This document shows, in pieces, positions 7,193-16,008 of a stretch of 27,024 nucleotides of DNA. Within the stretch, counting starts at the first letter, position 1. Each line of letters opens with the position of its first letter. The DNA is from Thermoplasmata archaeon UBA184 (GTDB lineage Archaea > Thermoplasmatota > Thermoplasmata > Lutacidiplasmatales > UBA184). The notes below the pieces were generated by a model. It ran no database searches and was not told the origin of the DNA. It saw nothing but the letters and a program-made list of their open reading frames with translations. The stretch spans positions 1 to 27,024 of the forward strand of contig DAEB01000047.1 of the NCBI GenBank assembly GCA_002495185.1, written 5' to 3'. The translations under genes and the position numbers were made by a program.

Positions 7193-7645
7193 CTAGCGCG
7201 CCGGGACCGCCGGGGCGGGCACCTCGCCGGGCTCAGTCTCCTTCTCGAACTCGTGGTCTTCCCACATGTCGTAGGCGATCGCCGCGGCGGCGAGCTGGGT
7301 GATGATCGCGAACGCGATCGTGACGTGGAAGAACATCCACACCCGCCAGACGGTCAGGTTCAGGAGGGGGATCGTCCAGGAGCTGCCTACATCGAACCAG
7401 AGCATGAACCCGAGGACCACCATCGCGATCGAGAGGTAGTACGACGCCCGCGCGACCCGTTTCACGCGGCCCGGGACCCGTGCCTTTCGGAGCTCCCGGA
7501 ACACGTAGTACGTTACGTAGACGATGCCGAGCCCCAGCACGAGATGAAGGTACGGAACGATCCACGGAGGGTCGGGCCACAGGCCCAGGATCGCTTCCAG
7601 GAAGACGACCCAGATCGCATTGTAGAGAGCGCTCCAGAGCTTCAT
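7193..7645 (-). CDS. Four-helix integral membrane protein, function unknown
   Basis: This 150-residue protein has hydrophobic segments at about 5-22, 31-49, 67-85 and 101-125, with a basic loop (RELRKARVPGRVKRVAR) between helices 2 and 3 and an acidic, Pro/Ala-rich C-terminal tail. Two histidines, H34 near the start of helix 2 and H107 in helix 4, lie within the membrane and could act as haem or metal ligands, but no family motif is clear. Tryptophans and tyrosines mark the helix ends. I do not recognise the family. It precedes the VOC gene on the same strand by 75 bp, and that gene has its own TATA-like box, so the two need not share a transcript. The 181 bp between this gene and 7827 shows nothing recognisable. 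Confidence 0.72.
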   Translation of the reverse strand: MKLWSALYNAIWVVFLEAILGLWPDPPWIVPYLHLVLGLGIVYVTYYVFRELRKARVPGRVKRVARASYYLSIAMVVLGFMLWFDVGSSWTIPLLNLTVWRVWMFFHVTIAFAIITQLAAAAIAYDMWEDHEFEKETEPGEVPAPAVPAR

Positions 7646-7826
7646 CGTGCGTGGTCGCCCTGCTTCGCGGGCCCCGTCTTCGGCGGGACGACGGGTCCTC
7701 CGGTCAGAATCCGGACCGGACTTGGTCCCTAAGAAGCCTCAGTCAACTCCATCCCATCTTCCGAGGGATACCCCTCGCGAAGCGCCCGGGACCAGCGGTC
7801 GGGAGGACCGAAACCTAGGGGGAAAC

Positions 7827-8480
7827 TCACCCGGTTTCGAACCCGTCCAGGAACCGCCACCACGCCTCGAGCGAGGCTCGGAGTCCCCGCTCCGCCGCCC
7901 GACCATACTCCGGCCCACCCTCGAGGAACCGGCGGAGCAGCCGGCGTTCGGCGGCGGAATGTTCGACGTCGGCGAGAGCGTGGACTCGGAAGAACTCGTG
8001 CGCTTGCTTTGAGCGGATGCCGTAGTGGGCTCGTAACCCGCGAGATTTCTCGGCCGCTACCTCCGGGAACTGCGACTCGTAGGCGTAGAGCGCGCCGAGC
8101 GCCGCCGCCGGGTCTTTCCCGAGAGCGTGCCGCTCGTAGGCGTCCAGAAGCTGACGGGTCGACGGCGTGGGGCGTGCGAGCAGCCGACGGGGAACTCCGA
8201 TCGCTCGCGCGAAATCGAGCCACAGCTCCGGGTGAGTCGGAGACCGTCCTTCCTCGTCCACCAGGTTGTCGAGTAGCACTCGCCGGTCGCGGGGGTCCGG
8301 AATGCGTGCGTAGGCGCCCGCCACATACCGAGGGAAGTTGACCTCGAACTGGTAGTACTGACCCGCGTACTCCCGGAGCGTTTCGATGGGGAGTTCACCC
8401 CTGGACCACGCCGTGTAGAACGGGTGGCGAAGAAGATGCCGTCTCTTTACGAGCGCGTCGAGGTCCCGGACCGTCGTCAT
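7827..8480 (-). CDS. CADD-family diiron protein, probable p-aminobenzoate synthase
   Basis: This 217-residue protein has the haem-oxygenase/TenA-like helical fold and matches the CADD family. In Chlamydia, CADD makes p-aminobenzoate for folate by sacrificing one of its own tyrosines. Metal ligands known in C. trachomatis CADD (E81, H88, E142, H174, D178, H181) correspond by constant offset to E76, H83, E135, H167, D171 and H174 here. The proposed tyrosine donor Y27 corresponds to Y22 (HPFYTAWS), and K152 to K145 (VAAEK). Conserved blocks YYQFEVNFPRY and DVEHS are also present. Plain TenA thiaminases lack this set. In an archaeon the pABA could feed pterin C1-carrier synthesis (inference). It diverges from the methyltransferase at 8659 across 178 bp. 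Confidence 0.85.
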   Translation of the reverse strand: MTTVRDLDALVKRRHLLRHPFYTAWSRGELPIETLREYAGQYYQFEVNFPRYVAGAYARIPDPRDRRVLLDNLVDEEGRSPTHPELWLDFARAIGVPRRLLARPTPSTRQLLDAYERHALGKDPAAALGALYAYESQFPEVAAEKSRGLRAHYGIRSKQAHEFFRVHALADVEHSAAERRLLRRFLEGGPEYGRAAERGLRASLEAWWRFLDGFETG

Positions 8481-8631
8481 CGGAAGCGGGAGAGAGAGGG
8501 AGGATTCGTACCTTTCGGTCGGCTCTGGACGGTGGAGGTTCGCGGACCGGTGGGTTCTCCCCCCTCCCCGCGGGAGCCGAACCGGTGCGGCTCCTCGGCG
8601 ATGCGACTTCCGCGGGGTCGAACGGCGGGTC

Positions 8632-8639
8632 CAATATAC
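8632..8639 (+). promoter_or_regulatory. TATA-like box for methyltransferase 8659
   Basis: CAATATAC is centred about 24 nt upstream of the GTG at 8659. No Shine-Dalgarno sequence is evident, so a leaderless GTG-initiated mRNA is likely. Confidence 0.6.
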
Positions 8640-8658
8640 TCCGCCTCGGTGCGGGGTC

Positions 8659-9474
8659 GTGGCGGCTTCCTCGACCGTTCGCGCTCGGCGGGATTTCGAC
8701 GCGCTGTCTGCCGTCTATGACGAGACTCGCCGACCGCTCGACGAGGAGACGGTCGAGAAGCTGATCGCGTTCGTGAACCAGCACCGGTGGAATTCGGTCC
8801 TCGAGGTCGGCGTCGGCACCGGGCGGATCGCCGGGCCGCTCGTCGCTCGAGGGGTTCGGGTCGTGGGCATCGACGCTTCTCGAGGGATGTTGACGTACGC
8901 GGTACGCAAAGGGCTCCCGCACCTCGTTCGAGGTGCGGCCCACCACCTTCCGTTCCCCGACCGGACGTTCGACGTCTCCCTCTTCGTCCACGTCCTTCAC
9001 ATCCTCGATGACGTCACGGGGGCGCTCCGGGAGGCCGCTCGTGTCGCGCGCCACGGAGTCCTCGCGATCATGGACCCCGCGCCGGACGTTGCGAGCGCGG
9101 ACGGTCTTCGGGAGGAGACTCCCCGGGATGTCGTTCGGAAGGTTCTCGTCGATGCCGGCTACCCTGACCTTCTCCGGTCGGGGCCCCGCCCGAAGGAGCG
9201 GGAGATCCTGCGCGCCCACCCTCCGACCGAGACGCTCCTTCTCTCGGACCGGGTCGTCACGGAGCCGGCTGCCAACGTGCTCGATACGATCGCGAAGCGC
9301 GCGTACCGACACGTCCTCGACGTGCCGCCCGAAGTTCTGGACCGGGCGGTGCGCGTCGCGCGCGACCGGGTCGGAGACCGTATGGTCACGTACCACCGGC
9401 GAGAAACCCTCGTGTGGTGGGCCGATCCCGGGACCGACGGGGAGCCCCCCTTCGTCGGGCACGCCGGTCGCTAG
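8659..9474 (+). CDS. SAM-dependent class I methyltransferase (UbiE/Methyltransf_11-like)
   Basis: The product has 271 residues. Motif I is VLEVGVGTGRIAGPL (about residues 47-61), then VVGIDASRGML for the ribose-binding acidic position, HHLPFPDRTFDVSLFVHVLHIL (motif II/III region) and ARHGVLAIMDP. The C-terminal 100 residues have no motif I can assign. The GTG start is supported by a TATA-like box about 24 nt upstream. It is not a close relative of the 5181/5917 pair: the N-terminal helix (RRDFDALSAVYDETR) is of the general small-molecule methyltransferase type. It converges on aconitase, and the two genes share the 4 bp CTAG as overlapping TAG stops. Substrate unknown. Confidence 0.85.
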   Translation: MAASSTVRARRDFDALSAVYDETRRPLDEETVEKLIAFVNQHRWNSVLEVGVGTGRIAGPLVARGVRVVGIDASRGMLTYAVRKGLPHLVRGAAHHLPFPDRTFDVSLFVHVLHILDDVTGALREAARVARHGVLAIMDPAPDVASADGLREETPRDVVRKVLVDAGYPDLLRSGPRPKEREILRAHPPTETLLLSDRVVTEPAANVLDTIAKRAYRHVLDVPPEVLDRAVRVARDRVGDRMVTYHRRETLVWWADPGTDGEPPFVGHAGR

Positions 9475-12155
9475 CGCGCGAACCGGTGGGCCATCACGAA
9501 GGGGAGAACCCCCCCGGAACGATAGTACTCGAGCTCGGTCGCGGACCGGATCTGGCAGATCGTCGAGAAGGCTCGGCTCGTCCCGACCGGGGAACGGGCG
9601 ACGACCTCGACGACCACCCCCGGGCCGAGCGCCGTCCCGCGCGAAAGCCTGAACGTGAACGATTCGCGGCCCGACAATCCCAGCTGCCGCCAGCCCTCAC
9701 CGTCCCGGAACGAGAGCGGAAGGACGCCCATTTCGACGAGGTTCGTCCGGTGGATCCTCTCGTAGCTTTCGGCGATGACGGCCCCGACGCCGAGCAGACG
9801 AGGCCCCTTGGCCGCCCAGTCCCGGGAACTCCCCTGGCCGTAGCTCTTCCCCGCGAGGACGACGAGGGGGGTTCCTTCCGCGCGATACCGCTCCGACGCC
9901 TCGAACACGGTCGTGACGTCCCCGGAGGGGACGTGCTCCGTGAACCCGCCCTCACGAGCTCCGGCGAGCTGGTTCTTCAGGCGGACGTTCGCGAACGTTC
10001 CCCGGACCATCACCTCGTGATGGCCCCGGCGAGCCCCGTACGTGTTGAACTCCGCCACGGGCACGCCCCGGGAGATGAGGTACTTGCCGGCGGGAGAGTC
10101 GGCCGGGATCTCGCCGGCCGGCGAGATGTGGTCGGTCGAGACCCGGTCCCCGAGGACGACGAGGGCCCGCGCATCTTCTGCGAGAATGTCGCCCTTCGGG
10201 AGCCACGGCGGCGGGAGGTCGAGGTACGGGGCGAGCGCGAGGTAGGTGGACTCGGGGGACCAAGGGTACTCGGCGCCGGAGGGCGGGTCGAGCGATTCCC
10301 AGTGGTGGTCGCCGACCTCCACCGAACGGTACTTCTCGCGGAAGAGCGAGGCATCCAGCGTGGCCTCGACAACGCGACGGACCTCCTCTGCCTTGGGCCA
10401 GAGGTCCTTCAGGTAGACCGGCGAGCCGTCGGCGGCTCGGCCGAGGGGCTCTCGCGTGAGGTCGAGGTCGACTCGCCCGGCGAGGGCGTAGGCGACCACG
10501 AGCATCGGGGACGCAAGGTAGTTCGCGCGGACCTGGTTCTGGATCCGCGCCTCGAAGTTCCGATTCCCGCTCAGGACGGCCGCGACGAACAGGTCCCGGT
10601 CGCGAACCTGTTCGCTCACGGGCGGCGGGAGCGGACCGGAGTTCCCGATGCAGGTCGTGCACCCGTACCCGACGACCTCGAACCCGAGACGGTCGAGATA
10701 CGGGAGGAGGCCGGCGCGCTCCAGATAGGCGGTGACGACCTTCGAGCCCGGGGCGAGGGAAGTCTTGACGTGCGACGGGACCGTGAGGCCGAGTTCGCAC
10801 GCGCGTTTCGCGACCAACCCAGCGCCGACCATCACGCTTGGGTTCGAGGTGTTGGTACAGCTCGTGATCGCCGCGATCACGACCGCGCCGTCGTGAACGG
10901 TCGGATCGCCTGGGGCGGGGGCGGACGCCGCGGGCGCCGGATGGGCCGCCCGGTAGGCGCCGAGCGCCGTCCGGAACGAGCCCGGTGCATCGGGAAGAGC
11001 CACCCCCTCCTCGGGGTTCCGGGGACCGGAGAGCATCGGCACGATCGAGCCGAGGTCGATCGTGAGCGTCTCGTCGTAATCGACCGACCCGGGCTCGGAC
11101 GAGCCCCACAGCCCCTGTGCGCGGGCGTACGCCTCGACCCGGGCACAGAGCTCGGCGGTCCGTCCGGTCCCCCGGAGGTACGCGATCGTCGCGGCATCGA
11201 TCGGGAAGAACCCGGCCGTCGCTCCGTACTCCGGGCACATGTTCGCGACAGTGGCCCGGTCGGGCACGGAAAGCTGGGCGACGCCCGGCCCGTAGAACTC
11301 TACGAACTTGTCCACGACGCCCTTCTCTCGAAGGCGCCGGGTGGTGGCGAGGACGAGGTCGGTCGCGGTCGCTCCTTCGGGGAGGGAGCCGGTGAGCTCG
11401 ACCCCGACCACCTCGGGCGGAGAGAGGAAGTACGGCTCTCCGAGCATGACCGCCTCAGCCTCGATCCCCCCGACGCCCCAGCTGAGCACCGAGACCCCGT
11501 TCACCATGGTCGTGTGGGAGTCCGTTCCGATGACGGTGTCCGGGAACGCGACCCGGCCCCCGTCGATCTCTCGGGCCTGGACGACGGTGGAAAGGTACTC
11601 GAGGTTGATCTGATGGCAGATGCCGTTCCCCGGGGGCACGACGTGGACGTTCGCGAACGCTCCCTTCGCCCACCGGAGGAATCGATAGCGTTCCGCGTTC
11701 CTCTCGTACTCGCGGTCGAGGTTGATCCCGAGTGACCGTACCGAGCCGAAGCTGTCGACCTGGACCGAGTGGTCGATCACGAGGTCGACCGGTACGGTCG
11801 GGCGGACACGGCTCGGGTCGACCCGATGCCGGCCGGCGGCACTCCGCAGCGTCGAGAGGTCGACCACGACGGGGACGCCCGTGAAATCCTGGAGCAGGAC
11901 CCGCTCGGGGTAGTACGCGAACTCGGTCCCCTCGGGGAGCGCAGCTCCGTTCGCGAGCGCGAGGATCGCTTCCCGGTCGGTCCTCTTCGCGTCGAAGTGA
12001 CGGACGATGTTTTCGAGGAGGACGCGGGTCGTCTGGGGCCGGCGTGCGTAGCGGTTCGGGTCGACCCCCGAAAGACGTTCCACGCGGTAGATCGTAGCCG
12101 CGTCCGAACCCCAGGTCAGCGTGTCGGTCACGTGGAGGGGGTCCGGGAGAGCCAT
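9471..12155 (-). CDS. acnA: Aconitate hydratase A
   Basis: This 894-residue enzyme interconverts citrate and isocitrate through cis-aconitate in the TCA cycle. Its length and layout are typical of the AcnA/IRP1 branch. The three [4Fe-4S] cysteines appear as SCTNTSNP (about residue 431) and GCTTCIGNSGP (about 497 and 500). Substrate-binding blocks include DHSVQVD, GTDSHTTMVNG, GGIEAEAVMLG and, in the swivelling C-terminal domain, YGQGSSRDWAAKGPRLLG and ESYERIHRTNLVEMGVLPL. The ATG at 12155 is 46 bp after the thiQ stop on the same strand. An A-rich stretch (CCAAAAAGC) about 25 nt upstream could give it its own promoter, so TPP control of this gene is not implied. Confidence 0.97.
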   Translation of the reverse strand: MALPDPLHVTDTLTWGSDAATIYRVERLSGVDPNRYARRPQTTRVLLENIVRHFDAKRTDREAILALANGAALPEGTEFAYYPERVLLQDFTGVPVVVDLSTLRSAAGRHRVDPSRVRPTVPVDLVIDHSVQVDSFGSVRSLGINLDREYERNAERYRFLRWAKGAFANVHVVPPGNGICHQINLEYLSTVVQAREIDGGRVAFPDTVIGTDSHTTMVNGVSVLSWGVGGIEAEAVMLGEPYFLSPPEVVGVELTGSLPEGATATDLVLATTRRLREKGVVDKFVEFYGPGVAQLSVPDRATVANMCPEYGATAGFFPIDAATIAYLRGTGRTAELCARVEAYARAQGLWGSSEPGSVDYDETLTIDLGSIVPMLSGPRNPEEGVALPDAPGSFRTALGAYRAAHPAPAASAPAPGDPTVHDGAVVIAAITSCTNTSNPSVMVGAGLVAKRACELGLTVPSHVKTSLAPGSKVVTAYLERAGLLPYLDRLGFEVVGYGCTTCIGNSGPLPPPVSEQVRDRDLFVAAVLSGNRNFEARIQNQVRANYLASPMLVVAYALAGRVDLDLTREPLGRAADGSPVYLKDLWPKAEEVRRVVEATLDASLFREKYRSVEVGDHHWESLDPPSGAEYPWSPESTYLALAPYLDLPPPWLPKGDILAEDARALVVLGDRVSTDHISPAGEIPADSPAGKYLISRGVPVAEFNTYGARRGHHEVMVRGTFANVRLKNQLAGAREGGFTEHVPSGDVTTVFEASERYRAEGTPLVVLAGKSYGQGSSRDWAAKGPRLLGVGAVIAESYERIHRTNLVEMGVLPLSFRDGEGWRQLGLSGRESFTFRLSRGTALGPGVVVEVVARSPVGTSRAFSTICQIRSATELEYYRSGGVLPFVMAHRFAR

Positions 12156-12201
12156 GGCCGGCCAGACGAGCGATGCTTTTTGGTTCTTTGGCCCGGCCCG
12201 G

Positions 12202-13170
12202 CTAGTCCGGGACGAGCGGGACCGACCGGTCCCAGGTGAGGGGAACCCGGACCCCCGGCGGGGGCGCCTCTCCCGAGCATCGCATCTCGAGTCGCTCGCC
12301 GGCCTCGCTCCGGAGGACGACGTGCGTCTCGCGGCCGACCGAACCGCTCACGAGGACGGTGGCCACGGTCCGACCGTCTCCGCCCGGGGGGGCGGTCCTC
12401 AGGTCCGCGGGGAGGACCCCTTCGAGGCCGCGCGGACCCGCGAGGACGTTGTATCCGAGGAACCGCGCCGCCCGGACGGTCCCCGGGTTTCCGAAGACCT
12501 CGGAGGGTCGGCCGGGCCGGTGGAAGATGCCATCGTAGAGCAGCGCGACGCGGTCTCCGAGGAACAGTCCCTCCTCCCGGTCGTGAGTGACGTGGATGGC
12601 GGAAGTCCCCGAGGATCGGAGGACCCGCCGGAACTCGGCTCGGAGCTCCGCTCGCAGCTCGACATCGATCGAGGCGAACGGCTCGTCCAGGAGGACGAGA
12701 CGCGGTCGTGCGGCGAGCGTCCGGGCGAGCGCGACCCTCTGGAGCTCGCCCCCCGAGAGCCGGTCCGGCCGGCGGTCCTCGAACCCCGAAAGGTGGAGCA
12801 GCTCGACCCACCGCCCGACCTCTTCCGCCACCTCGTCCGCCGGTCGGTGCTGGAGGAGCGCTGCGTACGCGATGTTCTCTTCGACCGTCCGATGCGGGAA
12901 CAGCGCCGGGTCCTGGAACATCAGAACGATCCCCCGCTTGTGCGGGGGGAGCTTGGTGACGTCGACTCCGTCGAGGAGCACCGTGCCACGGTCCGGCCGC
13001 TCGAGACCGGCGAGGCACCGGAGGAGCGTCGTCTTCCCGCTGCCGTTCGGGCCGAGGAGCACGAAGAACTCCCCGTCGCCGACCTCGAAGGTCGCGTCCC
13101 GGAAGACGGGCACGCCGTCCCATGCGGCCGAGAGCCCTCTCACTTCGAGGACCGGACTAGAGCTCGACAC
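12202..13170 (-). CDS. thiQ: Thiamine ABC transporter, ATP-binding protein
   Basis: This 322-residue ABC ATPase energises the importer. Seen in order: Walker A GPNGSGKTT (about residues 40-48), Q-loop (MFQDPALFP), signature LSGGELQRVALAR, Walker B LVLLDEPFASID and H-loop HVTHD. The C-terminal 90 residues form a TOBE-like regulatory extension as in PotA/FbpC proteins, making it longer than E. coli ThiQ (about 230). The GTG at 13170 overlaps the thiP stop by 14 bp, indicating translational coupling. Specificity for thiamine is inferred from the operon and its TPP riboswitch, not from this protein alone. Confidence 0.88.
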   Translation of the reverse strand: MSSSSPVLEVRGLSAAWDGVPVFRDATFEVGDGEFFVLLGPNGSGKTTLLRCLAGLERPDRGTVLLDGVDVTKLPPHKRGIVLMFQDPALFPHRTVEENIAYAALLQHRPADEVAEEVGRWVELLHLSGFEDRRPDRLSGGELQRVALARTLAARPRLVLLDEPFASIDVELRAELRAEFRRVLRSSGTSAIHVTHDREEGLFLGDRVALLYDGIFHRPGRPSEVFGNPGTVRAARFLGYNVLAGPRGLEGVLPADLRTAPPGGDGRTVATVLVSGSVGRETHVVLRSEAGERLEMRCSGEAPPPGVRVPLTWDRSVPLVPD

Positions 13171-14785
13171 GTCGCCCCCCGAGGGTGATGACGAGGAAGA
13201 CCGCGAGGCTCACGAGGAGCAGCAACCCGGCCGCGGCGTCCGCCACGGGAAAGAGCCGTACCTCCGTGAGCGCGTAGAGCGCCACGGGAAGCGTCGTGAG
13301 GGACGGCGGGACCAGGAAGTTCGTTGCCGTGAATTCGCCCAAGCCGAACGCGAAGGCGAAGAGCCCGACCGTGACGAGACCGTCCTTCACTCGCGGAAGG
13401 TCGGCGTCCAGGAACGCGCCGAGGGACGTCGCCCCGAGCGTCCTCGCCGTGTCGCGGCCGGCGGAGGAGAGGCCGGCGAGCGGGATCTCGAGGCTCTGGA
13501 GCGCGAACGGGAGCGCGAGGATCGCCTGGCTCACGACCACGAGGACCCAGACGTTGGTCCCGGTCCCGATTACGGGGCGCCAGAACGACGAAAGCGCGAA
13601 CGCGAGGACGACGGGGGAGAGGAGGAGCGGCACGAAGAGCAGCAGGCCCAGCACCACCGCCCGGTCCGGACGACGGACGATGGCGTACCCGCTCACGACG
13701 CTGAGGAGAAGCGCGAGCAGCGCCGCGACCACCGCGAAGAAGAGCGTGTTCCCGACCGCCCCGACGGCGGAGACCCCGAGATGGGAGGTCGTGTTGGCGG
13801 AGAAGAGAGCGGACCATGCCGCACCGGCGGTGTACTGGTCGCTCGGGGCGACCGTTCGATACAGCACCGCCGCCAGGAGCGCGAGCTCCGACCCGAGCAC
13901 GAGCAGCGTCTCGACCGCGAGCGCCCCGGCGGTCGGGGAGCGCCAGTCAATCGGACGAGGTCCCGGGGTCCGACGGCCCGGGTTCGCCCGGAGACGGCTC
14001 ACGAGACCGAGGTAGACCGCGGTCGGCAGGAGGAGGAGAAGGACCATCGCGAGCGCGAGCGTGGCGGCGGCGTTGGGGTCGAGAAACGTCTGGTCGAGGA
14101 CGTAGACCTGCGCCTCGAGGGTGTAGCACCGGGAGCTGGCCCCGCAGAGCAAGAGCGGCGGCGCGAAGGAGAGCGCCGAGAAGAGGAAGGTCAGGAGACC
14201 GCCCGCCGCGGCACCGACCCACGTCGGGCGCGCCCACACCTCACGGTACGCGCGGAACGGCGAGCCGCCCAGCGTCCCGACCGTCTCTTCGAGCTCGACC
14301 GAGGCGGTCTCGCACCCCGTCGCCGTCAGGAGGAGCACGATCGGCACGTTGAAGAACAGGTTCGCGGCAATGATCGCCGGAATCCCGCTCCCGAACCACG
14401 CCGTGGACGGGAGGACCCCGGAGACGACCCCGGAGGGGCCGAAGAGGTCGAGCACGCCGAAGACGACCACCAAGCTCGGCAGCAGGAACGGCACCAGCAG
14501 GAACGAGCGCAGGAGCGCGCGGCCCCGGAACGAGAACCGCCCGACGAACACACCAGCAGGGTAGCCGAGCGCGACCGCGAGGACTGCGGAGATCCCGCCC
14601 TGCTCGAGCGAGTTGTCGAGCGAGCGGAGGTTCCGGCCGGCCGAGACGACCGAAACGAACCCTCCGGCACCGCCGACCCCCGCGAGCGCGTTCGAGAAGA
14701 GGAGGGCCACCGGCAGCAGCGCGAAGAGCGCGACGAAGGCGATCACCGGGAGAAGGAATCCCGTCCCCTCCCATCGGAGGCGCAT
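13157..14785 (-). CDS. thiP: Thiamine ABC transporter, fused two-domain permease
   Basis: This permease of about 542 residues has two homologous halves of roughly six membrane helices each, as in ThiP and FbpB. EAA-type cytoplasmic loops that dock on the ATPase are visible in both halves: ELEETVGTLGGSPFRAYREVWARP in the first and SSAGRDTARTLGATSLGAFLDADLP in the second. The ATG at 14785 is favoured because GGAGG lies 6 nt upstream. An ATG two codons earlier (14791) overlaps the thiB stop as ATGA and has no room for that site. Both fit tight coupling to thiB. The fused arrangement and the flanking genes point to the thiamine-type import complex. Confidence 0.88.
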   Translation of the reverse strand: MRLRWEGTGFLLPVIAFVALFALLPVALLFSNALAGVGGAGGFVSVVSAGRNLRSLDNSLEQGGISAVLAVALGYPAGVFVGRFSFRGRALLRSFLLVPFLLPSLVVVFGVLDLFGPSGVVSGVLPSTAWFGSGIPAIIAANLFFNVPIVLLLTATGCETASVELEETVGTLGGSPFRAYREVWARPTWVGAAAGGLLTFLFSALSFAPPLLLCGASSRCYTLEAQVYVLDQTFLDPNAAATLALAMVLLLLLPTAVYLGLVSRLRANPGRRTPGPRPIDWRSPTAGALAVETLLVLGSELALLAAVLYRTVAPSDQYTAGAAWSALFSANTTSHLGVSAVGAVGNTLFFAVVAALLALLLSVVSGYAIVRRPDRAVVLGLLLFVPLLLSPVVLAFALSSFWRPVIGTGTNVWVLVVVSQAILALPFALQSLEIPLAGLSSAGRDTARTLGATSLGAFLDADLPRVKDGLVTVGLFAFAFGLGEFTATNFLVPPSLTTLPVALYALTEVRLFPVADAAAGLLLLVSLAVFLVITLGGRRVEL

Positions 14786-14787
14786 CG

Positions 14788-15969
14788 TCATCCTCCGGCG
14801 AGCGATTGCCACGTGTCCAGCCAGCCGCCCCCTTGGGTCAGGTTCGTGACGACCTCAGAGGGCGTGGTTGCGTTGTTGAGCGCCACGACCGACTCAGGGT
14901 CGATCGCGGCGGAAAAGACGGACGGGAGCAGCACGGTCTGATTGGCGGGGTACTCCCACTCGTTCTCGGGAATGTATGATTGGAACGTCCCCCCCAGCAG
15001 GTATTGCTCCAACTCCTCGGCGAGCGTCGCGTGGCGGGAACCGTGGACGACCCCCACCCCGTAGATCGTGCGCCAGCCGTAGGCCGTACCGTTCCACCAG
15101 GAGACGGTCGAGTTGAGCGCGCCGGCCTCTCCCGCCGCGGCCGCGTACGCGGGGTCGGTCGCGTAGCTGACGACGAGCTGATTCTGTCCGGCCGGCGACC
15201 CGAACTCCGAGAACGCGGTGGACCAGTCCGGGGCCGGGTTCGGATGCGGATCCTGGAAGAACTCCTTCCAGAACCCTTCCCAGCTCTGGTGAAGTACGGT
15301 CTCGTAGTACTCCACTTGCCAGACCAAGAACTCCTCCCCCGTGATGTCGTAGAGCGGATTCTCGGTCACGAGCTGGGCGGCCCAGCTCGAGTTCGCCACC
15401 ATCTCGGGGAACGTCGCCTGCGCGACCGACCCGAGGGTCGCGGTGAGAAACTCCGAGGTGTAGTCGACCGCCAGGAGCCCGTACTCGTACGGCACCACGC
15501 CGTGATTCGGGTCGAGTTCGGAAACGACCCAGGGAGGGATCGACGCGAGTTCGGGAGGGGAATAAGGAACGAGGAGACCCAGCGACTCCGCCTCGGGTGC
15601 CGTGATCTCGTCGAGTCCCACCACGAGGTCGGCGGCGGGGAGGCCGTAGTTCGCCGGGGACTCGAGGGCGCTCACGATGTTCCCGGCCGGGCAGACGAGC
15701 TCGACATGGACTCCGTGGGCTTGCTCGAACTCCCCGAGGAGCGCGGTGAGGTTCGCCTGGCCGCAATTCCCGGAGAAGAAGGACGAGTAGGTGTACACGA
15801 CGAGGGTCGTCCCGGAGGACGAGCTGCTGGAACTGTGGTACTGGTATGCCGCGAAGCCGGCGATGACCACGACGAGCGCGAGCGCGATCGCGACGAGCGC
15901 GCGACCGAGTCGTCCGGGACGCCGCAGGCGACCCGGCGTCCGCACGGCGGCGGGGGTCGACTCCGTCAC
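14788..15969 (-). CDS. thiB: Thiamine-binding substrate-binding protein, membrane-anchored
   Basis: This 393-residue protein begins with a basic stretch and a membrane helix at about residues 22-42, then a serine-rich linker, so it is tethered outside the cell rather than being a lipoprotein; no lipobox Cys is seen. The mature domain matches ThiB/TbpA in order: LVVYTYSSFF, ADLVVGLDE, VPYEYGLLAVDY, LVVSYATDPAY and IPENEWEYPANQTVLLP. It would capture thiamine or its phosphates and pass them to ThiPQ. The GTG at 15969 has GGAGG 2 nt upstream; another in-frame GTG lies at 15945. A TPP riboswitch in its leader confirms the ligand class independently of homology. Confidence 0.9.
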   Translation of the reverse strand: MTESTPAAVRTPGRLRRPGRLGRALVAIALALVVVIAGFAAYQYHSSSSSSSGTTLVVYTYSSFFSGNCGQANLTALLGEFEQAHGVHVELVCPAGNIVSALESPANYGLPAADLVVGLDEITAPEAESLGLLVPYSPPELASIPPWVVSELDPNHGVVPYEYGLLAVDYTSEFLTATLGSVAQATFPEMVANSSWAAQLVTENPLYDITGEEFLVWQVEYYETVLHQSWEGFWKEFFQDPHPNPAPDWSTAFSEFGSPAGQNQLVVSYATDPAYAAAAGEAGALNSTVSWWNGTAYGWRTIYGVGVVHGSRHATLAEELEQYLLGGTFQSYIPENEWEYPANQTVLLPSVFSAAIDPESVVALNNATTPSEVVTNLTQGGGWLDTWQSLAGG

Positions 15970-15972
15970 GTC

Positions 15973-15990
15973 CTCCGCGGGCCGGCGGAG
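15973..15990 (-). promoter_or_regulatory. Hairpin masking the thiB Shine-Dalgarno site
   Basis: In the RNA, CUCCGC (15990-15985) pairs perfectly with GCGGAG (15978-15973), 6 bp with a 6-nt loop. The second arm contains most of the GGAGG that precedes the GTG of thiB. It lies about 19 nt downstream of the TPP aptamer, where an expression platform would be. Translational repression is the inferred mechanism. Confidence 0.55.
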
Positions 15991-16008
15991 ATCCTGTCTA
16001 AGGTTCGC

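Noticed and set aside
7829..7850. GGTTTCGAACC resembles a tRNA T-arm
   Set aside because: It encodes the C-terminal residues of the CADD-family protein and has no cloverleaf partners.
9414..11735. Plus-strand open frame of more than 770 codons
   Set aside because: It is antisense to aconitase. GC-rich codon bias keeps the opposite frame open; the translation is Arg/Glu/Asp-rich and matches no family.
12587..14941. Plus-strand open frame of nearly 790 codons
   Set aside because: It is antisense to thiQ and thiP, and its translation is charged low-complexity sequence, unlike a folded protein.
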